DNA of 64,000 nt from Aliterella atlantica CENA595 (GCF_000952155.1 NZ_JYON01000021.1:1-64000), one strand, 5' to 3'; counted from the stretch's first letter, positions 39,195 to 48,881 are shown. Notes: a model not told the origin generated them from the letters alone. A program made the numbers and translations.

Positions 39195-40695
39195 CTACAT
39201 TGTTTCGGGTGTAACGGTGTTTTACGCCGATGGGGAAATATTCCAGATCTCCTGTGGGTTTTAATGTAATTTGGGGCGTTTGATATTGGGTGGGAACGTA
39301 GTTGGCAAATTCGCTGTTTAGACGCAGTAATTGGGATTGAATGGAACTTGCGATCGCATCTACCTTCTGCTGGCTTGCTTCTACTGTTGGTGCTAATTCT
39401 ACCGCGATCGCTAAATAGCGGTTTTTATCTGCATCTTCTCGTACCTGCAAGACAAATTTACCTGTCACCCAGTCTTTAATTGCACCTTGTTCTAAGCCTA
39501 CTGTGACGTTTTCAGGATAGATGTTTGCGCCGAAGTAGGAGACGGTAAAGTTAGAACGTCCAAATACATAAACAAAAGGTAGCGATCTCACTCCTCGTTT
39601 ACCTTGTAGAATTTCTAGCGGGTTAAATCCCCATTTAGCCAAAAATTCCAGCATCGCTTGGTAAGCGATAATTCCCCCAGTATCGGCAATATGGTAGCGC
39701 ACTAACGGAATGCCATTATTGCCTGAAAAAAGTAGCGTGCCGTCAATAGTTTCAAAAAAGCGACTGTAAGGATCGTATTGTAAGAGCGTAGGCAAACGCG
39801 ATTCGCCAAATAACTCAACTGCTGCATCGGCATTATCTGCTAAAAAGCGGCGGATGCAAATGCTTAAAGGTGTCTCGTTGCCTAAAACTGCCGCATCAGC
39901 AGTACCGTATAACGAAGCAGAGTCATAACAAGGATTTTTTGCGCCAACTCTTTCCCCAACTAAACTGCGCCACTCTTCGCTAAATACTTCTCCAGCCATG
40001 ACTAATTTTATTTGATACTTTTGCCACTCCACACCCTGACGAATACCGCTATCTATGACATCTTTTAGAAATGGTGGGTAGCCAAGCAGTACAACTTGCT
40101 CGTAAAAACTGCCAATTTCTGCAATTACACGAAATATTTCTGCTTGATTGTTGCCAGGAGTAACAATAGTTAGTGGATAGCCTTTGCTAGCTAAGTAACG
40201 ACAGCAATTAGTCGTGTACATTCCACCTACCCAAGTGCCTAAAGTAAAACAAACTACAGCTAAAGTAGATTTAGTATCGGCATAGAAGCTGTCATGAAAT
40301 ATTTGCTCGAAGCGCGTAGCTATTTGCAACTCATCGGTAATAAATCGCGCCCAAAATGTCGGCTTACCAGTGGAACCTGAAGAAACAGCGATCGCGTCAC
40401 ACTTAGTTAGCTCTCCATCGCGACACAATTCTGGCAGTGTATTGTGCCGCAAATAGTTATCTTTAGTAATTAGTGGTAACTTTTGAAAATCTGCATAAGT
40501 TTGGATGGAGTTGGGATTAATGTTATTTTCTGCTAAAAATCTCTTGTAGGCTGGTACATTGGCGGCAACATCATGAAACAGAGCTAAAACATTTGATTGG
40601 GGCGATGTATGCTGTTGTTCTAGTTGCGCCTCCAAGGGTGTAGTTAAAAAGTCTTGAAATGCCTGAAGCGACTTTTGACGCTGTTCCTGTCTCAT
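39187..40695 (-). CDS. PaaK-like adenylate-forming enzyme
   Basis: A 502-residue adenylating enzyme like phenylacetate-CoA ligase (PaaK/CapK type). The phosphate-binding motif AVSSGSTGKPTFW is around residues 103-115, a GTADAA block further on, and a C-terminal small domain. There is no recognisable carrier protein or pathway gene next to it, so its acid substrate is unknown. The C-terminal stop is inside the palindromic repeat region at 39174-39194, so the repeat contributes its last codons. It is divergent from the first Ser/Thr kinase with a 49-bp gap. Confidence 0.8.
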   Translation of the reverse strand: MRQEQRQKSLQAFQDFLTTPLEAQLEQQHTSPQSNVLALFHDVAANVPAYKRFLAENNINPNSIQTYADFQKLPLITKDNYLRHNTLPELCRDGELTKCDAIAVSSGSTGKPTFWARFITDELQIATRFEQIFHDSFYADTKSTLAVVCFTLGTWVGGMYTTNCCRYLASKGYPLTIVTPGNNQAEIFRVIAEIGSFYEQVVLLGYPPFLKDVIDSGIRQGVEWQKYQIKLVMAGEVFSEEWRSLVGERVGAKNPCYDSASLYGTADAAVLGNETPLSICIRRFLADNADAAVELFGESRLPTLLQYDPYSRFFETIDGTLLFSGNNGIPLVRYHIADTGGIIAYQAMLEFLAKWGFNPLEILQGKRGVRSLPFVYVFGRSNFTVSYFGANIYPENVTVGLEQGAIKDWVTGKFVLQVREDADKNRYLAIAVELAPTVEASQQKVDAIASSIQSQLLRLNSEFANYVPTQYQTPQITLKPTGDLEYFPIGVKHRYTRNNVET

Positions 40696-40744
40696 AGCAT
40701 TTTAAAATTACTTTACGGGGCTGCCTAAACTTATTTTTCTGTAT

Positions 40745-42310
40745 ATGCCTTTATATTGCACCAAAAACCACGCAAATCAAAACGGGAGCAGCTTTTGTAC
40801 CAGTTGTGGCGAAGTTCTCTGGCTGCCTAAAGGATACATCCTTGCTAGCCGTTATCGCATCGTCCAACAACTTGGACATGGTGGTTTTGGACGTACTTAT
40901 TTGGCAGAAGACTTGCATCGTTTTAACGAGCGTTGCGTGCTGAAACAATTTGCCCCCCAAGAGCAAAATCCTAGCCAGTTAGAAAAAGCGAAAACTTTAT
41001 TCGCCCGTGAAGCCAGCGCCCTTTATCGCTTAAAACATCCCCAATTACCAGGATTTCGCGAGTTTTTTACTGTAGACTTAGGTATGATTAGCGGCTGGTT
41101 TTTGGCGCAAGATTATATTGAAGGTAAAACTTACAGCGATTTGCCTAAACCCCTAAGCGAAGCCGAAGTTACTACGCTAGTTTGCCAATTATTACCAGTT
41201 TTAGATTATATTCACGCTCAAGGAACAATTCACCGCGATATTTCTCCAGATAACTTGATTTTACGCAGTAGCGATCGCGAACCAGTCTTGATTGATTTTG
41301 GCGGTGTCAAGCAGCTAGTTACTAGCAGTCTCAACGGACGCGGGCAAGTAATAACTAGGTTAGGCAAGCAAGGCTACGCGCCAGAAGAACAAATGCGTTT
41401 GGGAGAAGTATCGCCAAGCAGCGATTTGTACGCCTTAGCAGTAACGGCGCTAGTATTGCTAACAGATAAACCCCCAGAAGAATTGTACGACGCTCGTAAA
41501 GGAGTTTGGTTGTGGCGTAAAGAAATTAGAGTTAGCCATCAACTAGAAAAAGTATTGAAAAAGATGCTAGCTTACAAACCTAGCGATCGCTATCAAACAG
41601 CAAAGGCGGTACTCGCCGATTTGCGATCGCCTATTATCCCATCAGCGCCAACTAATATTTCTCGCCTAACTACAGTTAATGTTGTCGGGGAAATTAACCA
41701 GCAACAGCCTCAAGTAAAGCAGCAAATAGCCCTCCCTACGATTAAATTAGGCTGGTTGCGAGGCGCGGCGACAAAAGTTATCGGTGCGGCGTTGGTTGTA
41801 TATATCGGGATGAACGCTTTACCCTGGTTTAGTTCGCTATTGCAGACAATCCCAACAGTTAAACTACCTAGCGCTACTGTTAGCGATGCTCAAGTTGAGG
41901 CGATGGTAAGTCGTCGCCAAGCACTAAAAGTGTCATCAAGATTTTTTAACCTTGCAGTCAATGAAGCTTTTTACCAACAGCATCCAGAATTGAAAGGCAG
42001 AAGCATCAAACGCGATCGCGGGGACGAGCATTTAAGAGCAGATTGGTACAAAATAGGTAACGATCTGCTCAATAAACTAGAAAAAAACCTAACTCCCGCA
42101 GCAAGAAGCAAACTAGGCAAATATAGTAGCAGCGATCGCGCTATTTGGCAGGCAAAAGTCGAAAGCAAGCAAATAATAGAGCAAACCGATCGCCAGTTTT
42201 ATCAGTTATTTCCCCGCCAACAGGGCAAAGCACTCAACCAAAAAACCTACAAACAAATTTGGTATGCCCTAGCCGCCGAACGAGTCAGTCAGCTAGAAAA
42301 GAGAAATTAG
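40745..42310 (+). CDS. Zn-ribbon Ser/Thr protein kinase (first of a tandem pair)
   Basis: A 521-residue membrane-anchored kinase. The N-terminus has a CHCC zinc-ribbon-like set (Cys5, His9, Cys18, Cys21). The Hanks-type kinase domain (~37-295) has GHGGFGRTYLAE, Lys67, the catalytic loop HRDISPDN (Asp165, Asn170) and DFG (184-186), then an APEEQ activation region. A membrane helix near 345-360 follows. The C-terminal ~135 residues (385-518) form a domain that I do not recognise, and the next kinase has the same one. The kinase side should be cytoplasmic and the C-terminus periplasmic or lumenal. Confidence 0.88.
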   Translation: MPLYCTKNHANQNGSSFCTSCGEVLWLPKGYILASRYRIVQQLGHGGFGRTYLAEDLHRFNERCVLKQFAPQEQNPSQLEKAKTLFAREASALYRLKHPQLPGFREFFTVDLGMISGWFLAQDYIEGKTYSDLPKPLSEAEVTTLVCQLLPVLDYIHAQGTIHRDISPDNLILRSSDREPVLIDFGGVKQLVTSSLNGRGQVITRLGKQGYAPEEQMRLGEVSPSSDLYALAVTALVLLTDKPPEELYDARKGVWLWRKEIRVSHQLEKVLKKMLAYKPSDRYQTAKAVLADLRSPIIPSAPTNISRLTTVNVVGEINQQQPQVKQQIALPTIKLGWLRGAATKVIGAALVVYIGMNALPWFSSLLQTIPTVKLPSATVSDAQVEAMVSRRQALKVSSRFFNLAVNEAFYQQHPELKGRSIKRDRGDEHLRADWYKIGNDLLNKLEKNLTPAARSKLGKYSSSDRAIWQAKVESKQIIEQTDRQFYQLFPRQQGKALNQKTYKQIWYALAAERVSQLEKRN

Positions 42311-42339
42311 CGATCGCTGTGTTGAAGAACTCTTAAGCA

Positions 42340-42367
42340 GTACGGGCGCAATGCATTGCGCTCGTAC
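42340..42367. repeat. 28-bp imperfect palindrome (GTACGGGCG type)
   Basis: The central GCGCAATGCATTGCGC is perfect and the outer arms have one mismatch pair. It lies between the two kinase genes. Confidence 0.75.
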
Positions 42368-42396
42368 CCTCCCCTGCACCCCCTACCTCCTGCCTG

Positions 42397-44460
42397 ATGC
42401 CCATGAATCCTATATATTGCTCTCAAGGACATGAAAACGCCTCTAACAGTCGCTTTTGCTTTCAGTGCGGCGAACAACTCACACTAGCAGCCAAACAACA
42501 GGGTATATATTCAGGACTAATTTTAGGCGATCGCTATCGCATTATTAAGCAACTAGGGCAAGGTGGTTTTGGACGTACTTATTTAGCTGAAGATATCAAC
42601 CGCTTTAGTGAAATGTGCGTTCTCAAGGAATTTGCACCTCAAGTACAAAGTAATGCCGTATTGCAAAAAGCTGAAGAATTATTTGCCCGCGAAGCAGGAG
42701 TTCTCTACAAACTGCAACATCCGCAAATTCCTCGTTTCCGCGAACTATTCCGCGTCAGTGTAGATGGCAAAGGCTACTTATTTTTAGTCCAAGACTATGT
42801 AGAAGGACAAAATTACTACTCAGTATTAGCGGCTCATCAACCGCAACGTTTTAGCGAAACTGAAGTTAGGGAGTTATTGCTAAATATTCTGCCTGTTTTA
42901 GAATACATCCACTCACTAGGCGTAATTCACCGCGATATTTCTCCAGATAACTTAATTTTACGCGCTTCAGACTCGCTGCCAGTATTGATCGATTTTGGTG
43001 GTGTCAAACAAGTAGCCGCAACAGTATCGCAGTTAGAACAAGCCCAAGCAGGTAAAGCAACCGCACCCCCAACCCTATTAGGAAAAGTAGGCTTCGCCCC
43101 CAACGAGCAAATGCGTACGGGAGCAGTATATCCTCACAGTGACTTGTATGCTTTAGCTGTAACTATATTAGTTTTACTGACAGGCAAGCATCCCCAAGCT
43201 TTGATAGACGATCGCACGTTATCTTGGCAATGGGAAAAAGAAGTTAATGTCAGCCCCAATTTAACTACAGTCTTAAATAAAATGTTGCAGCCAAACATGA
43301 GCGATCGCTACCAAAATGCACGTCAAGTTTGGCAAGCTATAAATGTTTCTGCTCATGAGGCTACTTTTGCCGCTCCTGCATATACAGGGGCTTCTGTGAT
43401 GCACTATCAACCACCAGTTAATATTGACACTCCCCAACCAGAAAAATCTCCGTTAGGAAAAATCTTACTAGGCGCGTTAATATTATTGGGTTTAGGTGGG
43501 GCAACTTTTTGGGGAATAAGCGCATACTTGCAAACTGCCTCCAATCCGCCAGTAATAGAAGAAACAACTCCTTCACCTATAGCAAGTGCTAGCCCCTCAA
43601 CTACACCTACTCCATCACCATCACCACCGCCGCAGCTATCAGCAGCAGAACAAGCTCAAGCACAAACTATAACTGACCAAAGAAGAAATCTAGGCATTGA
43701 CGATGATTTTTACTTTAGTGTCATGAATCAGCTTTTTTGGGCAAAATACCCGCAATATCAAGGGCGCAAGCTCACAAACGAACCAAAAGATGCCCAAGGG
43801 CGATCGCAGTGGTACGAATTTGCGGAAGATTTATTAAGTAAACTAGAAACACTGAGCCAGACAGGGCGGCAAAAATTAGGTAAATATACAGCAGCCGATC
43901 GCGATCGCTCTGTAACGGCAATTAGTCAAGTTTATGTCGGTAGTCGCTCTTTGTACGATCTAGCTGATGCTGCCTTTTTTGAGTTATTTCCCGAACAGCG
44001 AGGTAAAGAGTTTATTAATCTACCTATAGGGCAAATTTGGAATGCGATCGTAGTTGATAAAGCTAGTGAGATTACCAATAAAAAGAATTACGAACAGATT
44101 GCTTTTGCACCTGGAACTACTGGTACAGAACTTAGCGGTAGTCTCATTCCAGGAGAGGGCAAAGTGTATATAGCGCACTTGCAGCAACAGCAAAAGACGG
44201 AAATTAACCTCAAAGCAGAGCCTCAACTACTAATTTCCATATATTCGCCCACAGGTAAAGTCTTACTAGCAGATTCTACAAGTCGCACTTGGTCAGGGAC
44301 TCTACAAGAAGATGGGTTTTATGAAATAGTAGTCGTCTCCAATGCATCTGCAACTAAAAACTATGAATTAGCTTTGAATGTAGAGAATACTACCCCAGAA
44401 GTAACGGAGCCTGAAACGACTTCACCATCCCCCGATCTAGAAACATCTCCCAGCCCATAA
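42397..44460 (+). CDS. Zn-ribbon Ser/Thr protein kinase with C-terminal PPC-like domain (second of the pair)
   Basis: A 687-residue kinase. It has the same CHCC zinc ribbon (Cys8, His12, Cys21, Cys24), kinase domain (~47-315; GQGGFGRTYLAE, catalytic Asp180, DFG at 199-201), membrane helix (~354-378) and a Pro/Ser/Thr linker (~388-412). Residues ~430-560 repeat the same unknown domain as in the upstream kinase, and ~565-665 look like a beta-rich pre-peptidase (PPC)-type domain (GSLIPGEGKVYIAHL, GFYEIVVVSNA). ATG 42397 and ATG 42403 are both possible. The pair is likely a tandem duplication, with the PPC part gained or lost in one copy. Confidence 0.88.
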   Translation: MPMNPIYCSQGHENASNSRFCFQCGEQLTLAAKQQGIYSGLILGDRYRIIKQLGQGGFGRTYLAEDINRFSEMCVLKEFAPQVQSNAVLQKAEELFAREAGVLYKLQHPQIPRFRELFRVSVDGKGYLFLVQDYVEGQNYYSVLAAHQPQRFSETEVRELLLNILPVLEYIHSLGVIHRDISPDNLILRASDSLPVLIDFGGVKQVAATVSQLEQAQAGKATAPPTLLGKVGFAPNEQMRTGAVYPHSDLYALAVTILVLLTGKHPQALIDDRTLSWQWEKEVNVSPNLTTVLNKMLQPNMSDRYQNARQVWQAINVSAHEATFAAPAYTGASVMHYQPPVNIDTPQPEKSPLGKILLGALILLGLGGATFWGISAYLQTASNPPVIEETTPSPIASASPSTTPTPSPSPPPQLSAAEQAQAQTITDQRRNLGIDDDFYFSVMNQLFWAKYPQYQGRKLTNEPKDAQGRSQWYEFAEDLLSKLETLSQTGRQKLGKYTAADRDRSVTAISQVYVGSRSLYDLADAAFFELFPEQRGKEFINLPIGQIWNAIVVDKASEITNKKNYEQIAFAPGTTGTELSGSLIPGEGKVYIAHLQQQQKTEINLKAEPQLLISIYSPTGKVLLADSTSRTWSGTLQEDGFYEIVVVSNASATKNYELALNVENTTPEVTEPETTSPSPDLETSPSP

Positions 44461-44519
44461 TCCAAAAGTCTAACCAGTGCAACTAGCTTGGATTTACATC
44501 TGCACGGCAGGTGCTACAA

Positions 44520-44563
44520 GTCGGCAAAGCCGACGACAGTCGCCTCAAGTCGGGAAACCCGCC
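44520..44563. repeat. two small hairpins of related sequence
   Basis: GTCGGCAAAGCCGAC at 44520-44534 and GTCGGGAAACCCGCC at 44549-44563 are short stem-loops with a 5-base AAA-type loop, downstream of the second kinase. They may end its transcript, though no T-run follows. Confidence 0.5.
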
Positions 44564-44663
44564 CACAGCGCTGTCTCCCCAACGCACTGCCTCGTTTATC
44601 TGCGTGCATCTGCGTTCCTAATCAAAAGTTCTATCAACAAGTTTAATTTTCCTCTACAACCAA

Positions 44664-45674
44664 CTAAGCGGGTATATATTCAGCTTTCGATTCCAGACAG
44701 TATCTTTCTTCGCAACCCATAACCCGATCGCGCCCAGCAGCTTTAGCTTGCAACAAATAGCGATCGGCGCGATCGAGCAAGCTAACTCCGCGATCGTCAT
44801 CCAAATTTTGCAAGCAACTAGCCCCGATGCTAATTGTCATATCAATTGTCAGCGTCGAACTGATTGCAAAGGTTTGTTCTCTAATTATGCTGCACAGCCG
44901 ATTAGCAACAAATAATGCTTCTTCACAATCACTGTTGCTCAAAATAATTACAAATTCTTCCCCGCCATAGCGAAATAGAGTGTCTTGAAAGCGCAGATTA
45001 TGTCTCAACCGCGAACTGAGTAACTGCAAAATGCGATCGCCTACTAAATGCCCGTAGGTATCGTTTACTGCTTTAAATCGATCTACATCCAAAATCATCA
45101 AACTCAACGGTGTGTCGTGGTTGCGGCTTGTCGCAATGCGCTCTGGTAGATTCCAATCCAAAGCTCGACGATTGTTTAATTCTGTTAATGGATCGGCAAG
45201 AGCGATCGCCGATAGCAGATTGTTTTTTTCTAGTAATTCTCGATATTTCTTGATTTTCCTAACGCCTGCTTGGATATGCGCCAATATGAGGCGATGAGTT
45301 CCATCCTTTTGCGCCTCATCACCTGCTGACAGCCCAAACCAAACATAAGCATCCGCACTTTCTTCTAAGGCGGCGGCGGCTAACTCCCAACTGCTACTAA
45401 CTCGATTTTGGGCAATTTTCTCGGCTCGATCTTCTATTAAAATGCAATACAGCCAGCTTAAGGTTACTTGTTCTTTGAGCCACAAGCAAAATTCTTGACT
45501 ATCATCTAAGCTTGCTTGCACTAGCAAAATATCCGGCGGACGAATTTCTACCCATGAAGATGCTTCATCGATGTTATTAGCCACCTCGACAATAAAACTT
45601 CTGCCATCACGAATTTGCTCTGGGAGTGCTTGGTAAAATTCATTACTGCCCACAACCAGAATTGAATTATTCAT
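44664..45674 (-). CDS. GGDEF diguanylate cyclase
   Basis: A 336-residue cyclic-di-GMP synthase. The N-terminal 130 residues look like a receiver-type alpha/beta fold but lack a clear phospho-Asp and Lys set, so it may be a degenerate REC. The GGDEF domain starts after DPLTELNNRRALD (~161-172) and carries LDVDRFKAVND, the active GGEEF at 237-241, and an inhibitory I-site RFQD at 228-231, exactly five residues before it. Catalysis and product feedback are therefore predicted. It faces the second kinase gene. Confidence 0.9.
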   Translation of the reverse strand: MNNSILVVGSNEFYQALPEQIRDGRSFIVEVANNIDEASSWVEIRPPDILLVQASLDDSQEFCLWLKEQVTLSWLYCILIEDRAEKIAQNRVSSSWELAAAALEESADAYVWFGLSAGDEAQKDGTHRLILAHIQAGVRKIKKYRELLEKNNLLSAIALADPLTELNNRRALDWNLPERIATSRNHDTPLSLMILDVDRFKAVNDTYGHLVGDRILQLLSSRLRHNLRFQDTLFRYGGEEFVIILSNSDCEEALFVANRLCSIIREQTFAISSTLTIDMTISIGASCLQNLDDDRGVSLLDRADRYLLQAKAAGRDRVMGCEERYCLESKAEYIPA

Positions 45675-45956
45675 TTTTCAGTTATTTTTTACTTATAAGT
45701 AGAAATTCATTCCACAATTTTGTGTAAATAATTTTACACTGATTTGCGTTTATCTATGTAAGGTTAACAGTACATTTATAACGAAAATCAGCTAAAGTTC
45801 AGCAGGCGATCGCGCTCGATTTAAACAGCGATTTTTTGCTCAAACCCTACCCAGTAATACAATCGACGCATTACAGATTTCGGAGAGCGAACTGAAAAAC
45901 TCGCTATATCTTTAGGAAAGTTAGCGAAAAAACATGAAAACCTTACAGTAAATAAA

Positions 45957-47333
45957 TTACTGAGAAAATTGAGAGGAGCGGCAGTAATGCAGAAAACGCT
46001 GTGGCAGTTCTAAATTGCTACCAAAATGCAAGTGAATATAAGAAGCATGGAGAGTAGGCGATCGCCATCCTTCGGTAACTAAGGGAGATTGGCGATCGTA
46101 GTTTTGTGCCTGAAATAGGGGAAACAAGGAGTTTTCCGGCACAGATGGGACAGATAAACTAGAGCGATGGAATTCATGCCCCCACACTACTGCATTCTTC
46201 GCTAACAGGGGAGAATCTTGCAAAGCTTCTGCTTGACGATATCCCAAAGTTAACCGCGCACCCATAACAGCATCAGCAGGGATAATTCCCACCATTTGCC
46301 AAGCTTGCGCGTCAAAATCTACAATCTGCTGGCACAAGTACATTAAGCCGCCACACTCTGCATAAGTAGGCATTCCCACACCAATCGCCTGTTTAACAGC
46401 AGCAATAACTAAATGATTTGCTGCTAACTCTTGAGCGAAAACTTCGGGAAAACCACCGCCAAAGTACAAGCCTTGCACGTCATCAGGCAAAGCAGCATCG
46501 CTCAAAGGACTCCAAAAAACCAACTCTGCGCCTAGTTCTACCAAAATATCTAAATTGTCCTGGTAGTAGAAATTAAAAGCGCGATCGCGGGCGACAGCGA
46601 TGCGTGTAGGGGAATGTAGAGACGTTGCACGCAACGTCTGCACGCCTGCAATAGAAAATTGGGATTTTAGAATTGGTAATAATTTTTCCCAATCGAAGCA
46701 AGTCTCACCCAAAGTTGCCAAACGATCTATGACGCTATCTAATTGACTAAGTTCGGCTGCAGGTATTAAACCCAGATGACGATCGCGAATATATACATCA
46801 TCTTGCCGCCTAAGAACGCCCAGAATTGGCAAATTTAGCGGCTCTAGAGCCTCTTGCAGTAGTTGCAGGTGGCGATCGCTTGCTACTCTATTCAACACTA
46901 CTCCAGCCACTTGCAGGCGCGGATCTAGGGATCTATAGCCGTGAGCGATCGCTGCTACCGAACCAGACAAGCGACTGCAATCAATAACTAATAAAACTGG
47001 CAAATTTAACAATCTAGCAACATGAGCGGTACTAGCAAAAAAATCTGTAGCACTAGCGCCATCATATAAACCCATTACTCCTTCTACTACAGCCACATCT
47101 ACTTGCTGAGTATGCCGAGTAAAACATTCTTGAATATAAGCTTCTGACGTTAACACTGGGTCTAAATTGCGACAAGAGCGCCCAGTAACGTATTGATGAA
47201 ACATGGGATCGATATAATCAGGTCCCACCTTAAAAGATTGTACCCGCAACTTTTGGCGGCACAAATAAGCAAGCAGGGCAAGCGTTACCGTTGTTTTGCC
47301 TACCCCGCTACGTTCTCCGGCAATGACTACCAT
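45957..47333 (-). CDS. cbiA: cobyrinic acid a,c-diamide synthase
   Basis: Amidates the a and c side chains of cobyrinic acid (or hydrogenobyrinic acid) in cobalamin synthesis, using ATP and glutamine. The 458 residues have a P-loop (GERSGVGKTTV, residues 6-16) and a C-terminal class I glutaminase-like domain with the nucleophile Cys327 (YAECGGLMYL) and a later HEFHRS. It lies 18 bp after opcA, so it probably shares the pentose phosphate transcript, though the roles differ. A palindromic repeat inserted between the two domains codes for about residues 231-239 (see repeat). Cobalamin feeds the NrdJ protein in this window. Confidence 0.93.
   Translation of the reverse strand: MVVIAGERSGVGKTTVTLALLAYLCRQKLRVQSFKVGPDYIDPMFHQYVTGRSCRNLDPVLTSEAYIQECFTRHTQQVDVAVVEGVMGLYDGASATDFFASTAHVARLLNLPVLLVIDCSRLSGSVAAIAHGYRSLDPRLQVAGVVLNRVASDRHLQLLQEALEPLNLPILGVLRRQDDVYIRDRHLGLIPAAELSQLDSVIDRLATLGETCFDWEKLLPILKSQFSIAGVQTLRATSLHSPTRIAVARDRAFNFYYQDNLDILVELGAELVFWSPLSDAALPDDVQGLYFGGGFPEVFAQELAANHLVIAAVKQAIGVGMPTYAECGGLMYLCQQIVDFDAQAWQMVGIIPADAVMGARLTLGYRQAEALQDSPLLAKNAVVWGHEFHRSSLSVPSVPENSLFPLFQAQNYDRQSPLVTEGWRSPTLHASYIHLHFGSNLELPQRFLHYCRSSQFSQ
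46616..46643. repeat. GTAGAGACG-family palindrome inside cbiA
   Basis: Arms AGACGTTGC (46620-46628) and GCAACGTCT (46631-46639) around a 2-base loop. It keeps the cbiA frame open and adds about VQTLRATSL to the link between the ATPase and glutaminase domains. Confidence 0.75.
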
Positions 47334-47351
47334 ACAAGAGTGATATCGCTT

Positions 47352-48737
47352 CTATTCGCCTGCGTGTTGGTTGCCCAGAGCCAAAATCTGAGCCGTAACC
47401 GCAATACTTTCTTCATAGAGCGCATCGCTACCCCAGCGTTGCAATTGCTGGCTGAGTAGGACTTCCGGTTTTTGGTCAGCTAGAGATGATACCTCCTGAA
47501 AGCGGCAAGATTGAGCGCCGCCGCCTGTTTCCATCCGCATACAGCCGCCTGTTTCCGAACATAAAACAGTACAGCAGTTTGCGTCCTTATTAGTTGAATC
47601 AAGGCGCAAAGCAATCAAATCTCCAGGAATTTGCCCTGAATCAGTAATCGGTACTCCTGCTAACTCTGCTTCAACTGGGCGTTGGTCTTGAGTAATAAAA
47701 TGAATGCGTTTGAGGTCGTAATCTCCTCCTTCTTCTTGATACTGAGTAGGATGCCACTTTAGCCTACTTGCTAACCAGCCTAGAAACATCAACGCTTGAG
47801 CGGAGTTGCCTTTTTCATAATCAATTGTTACTCGGTCAACTTCTTTAAGTGCAACGCGGCGTTCTGGAGGATCGAAAGCTTCAGCAGTTAGTTCTTGCCA
47901 AGCTGCCAAGCGCCGCCAGTTCAGGTCAGCAACAGGGGTTTTTGCTTCTATTAATGCTTGCAGGTTTGATAAATTAGCTGCTGTTTCTGTAAAGCCGCTA
48001 GAGTCAACAATTACAGAATTGCAAACAGCAGCTAGTCGTTTAAATAAATCGTTATTAGGGTCAGGTGTTGCTTTCCACCACAAGAATTTAGGCAAGTCGC
48101 CAATCAATAATGCTGAAACTAACCCCCCAACTCGTTCTAAAGCGGTGGCTGTACCTCTGAGCGTAATGTATTCGCAGCAGATTAGGGTATTTGATGCTTG
48201 CTTTTGCAACGGGCAATAAGCCGAAACTTGCACTTTTACGCCTTCATCTTCACCAGCGATCGGACATAAAGCTATAATCCGGCAAGGATTACGCAAAGCG
48301 ATTTCATCAGCAATTCGCGGATTTTGGTCGTTTAGGTAAGAGAAATTGTTAGCACCATTACCGCCATCGCCGGAGCTAATACCACCACGTTTTGCGACTT
48401 CTTCACGTAACTTTTGCAACGTTTCGGGGTTGATTGTTCCAGTTACAGGCAAACCGTATTTTTTTTGTAGTTCCCGCAATGCAGATTCAGTCTGCGGTCC
48501 AGGAATGCCATCAATAGGACCGCTATAAACTCCTAATGCTGCTAGTAAATGTTGCGTTTCTTCTGGTTCGTAAACTACTAGACTAAATGTTGTTGCTCTA
48601 GTAGCTGGCGGCAATCCAGCGTTGTCACCAGCCATGCCATAGCTTTGCCAAATTTGACTGAGTTCCGCCTCAATTTCGCTAAGAGAAACGTCTTTGGGCG
48701 GTTGCAGGGAGACTATTGGGGCAGATTTGGTAGTCAT
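47352..48737 (-). CDS. opcA: glucose-6-phosphate dehydrogenase activator OpcA, with PG-binding-like insertion
   Basis: OpcA binds and activates Zwf in a redox-dependent way, needed for the oxidative pentose phosphate path. The 461-residue protein starts with the family N-terminal block, then residues ~60-113 form a peptidoglycan-binding-1-like helical fold (GVYSGPIDGIPGPQTESALR, KYGLPVTGTINPETLQKL). The OpcA core follows (~135-460). A CCTVLCSETGGCMRMETGGG stretch near 395-415 has clustered Cys residues that could serve redox control. It follows zwf by 144 bp and precedes cbiA by 18 bp. Confidence 0.92.
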   Translation of the reverse strand: MTTKSAPIVSLQPPKDVSLSEIEAELSQIWQSYGMAGDNAGLPPATRATTFSLVVYEPEETQHLLAALGVYSGPIDGIPGPQTESALRELQKKYGLPVTGTINPETLQKLREEVAKRGGISSGDGGNGANNFSYLNDQNPRIADEIALRNPCRIIALCPIAGEDEGVKVQVSAYCPLQKQASNTLICCEYITLRGTATALERVGGLVSALLIGDLPKFLWWKATPDPNNDLFKRLAAVCNSVIVDSSGFTETAANLSNLQALIEAKTPVADLNWRRLAAWQELTAEAFDPPERRVALKEVDRVTIDYEKGNSAQALMFLGWLASRLKWHPTQYQEEGGDYDLKRIHFITQDQRPVEAELAGVPITDSGQIPGDLIALRLDSTNKDANCCTVLCSETGGCMRMETGGGAQSCRFQEVSSLADQKPEVLLSQQLQRWGSDALYEESIAVTAQILALGNQHAGE

Positions 48738-48881
48738 ATATAGTTATTGAGATTTTATTAGCGATCGCTATTTGAGTTTTGGACTATTAGCAGCAGTTCT
48801 AGTTCATTTTTCTTCTACTTCTAACTTAAAACTGTTCTTCTTAACCAAAACTCAAACCACATTTACAAATGATGCCCTTCT

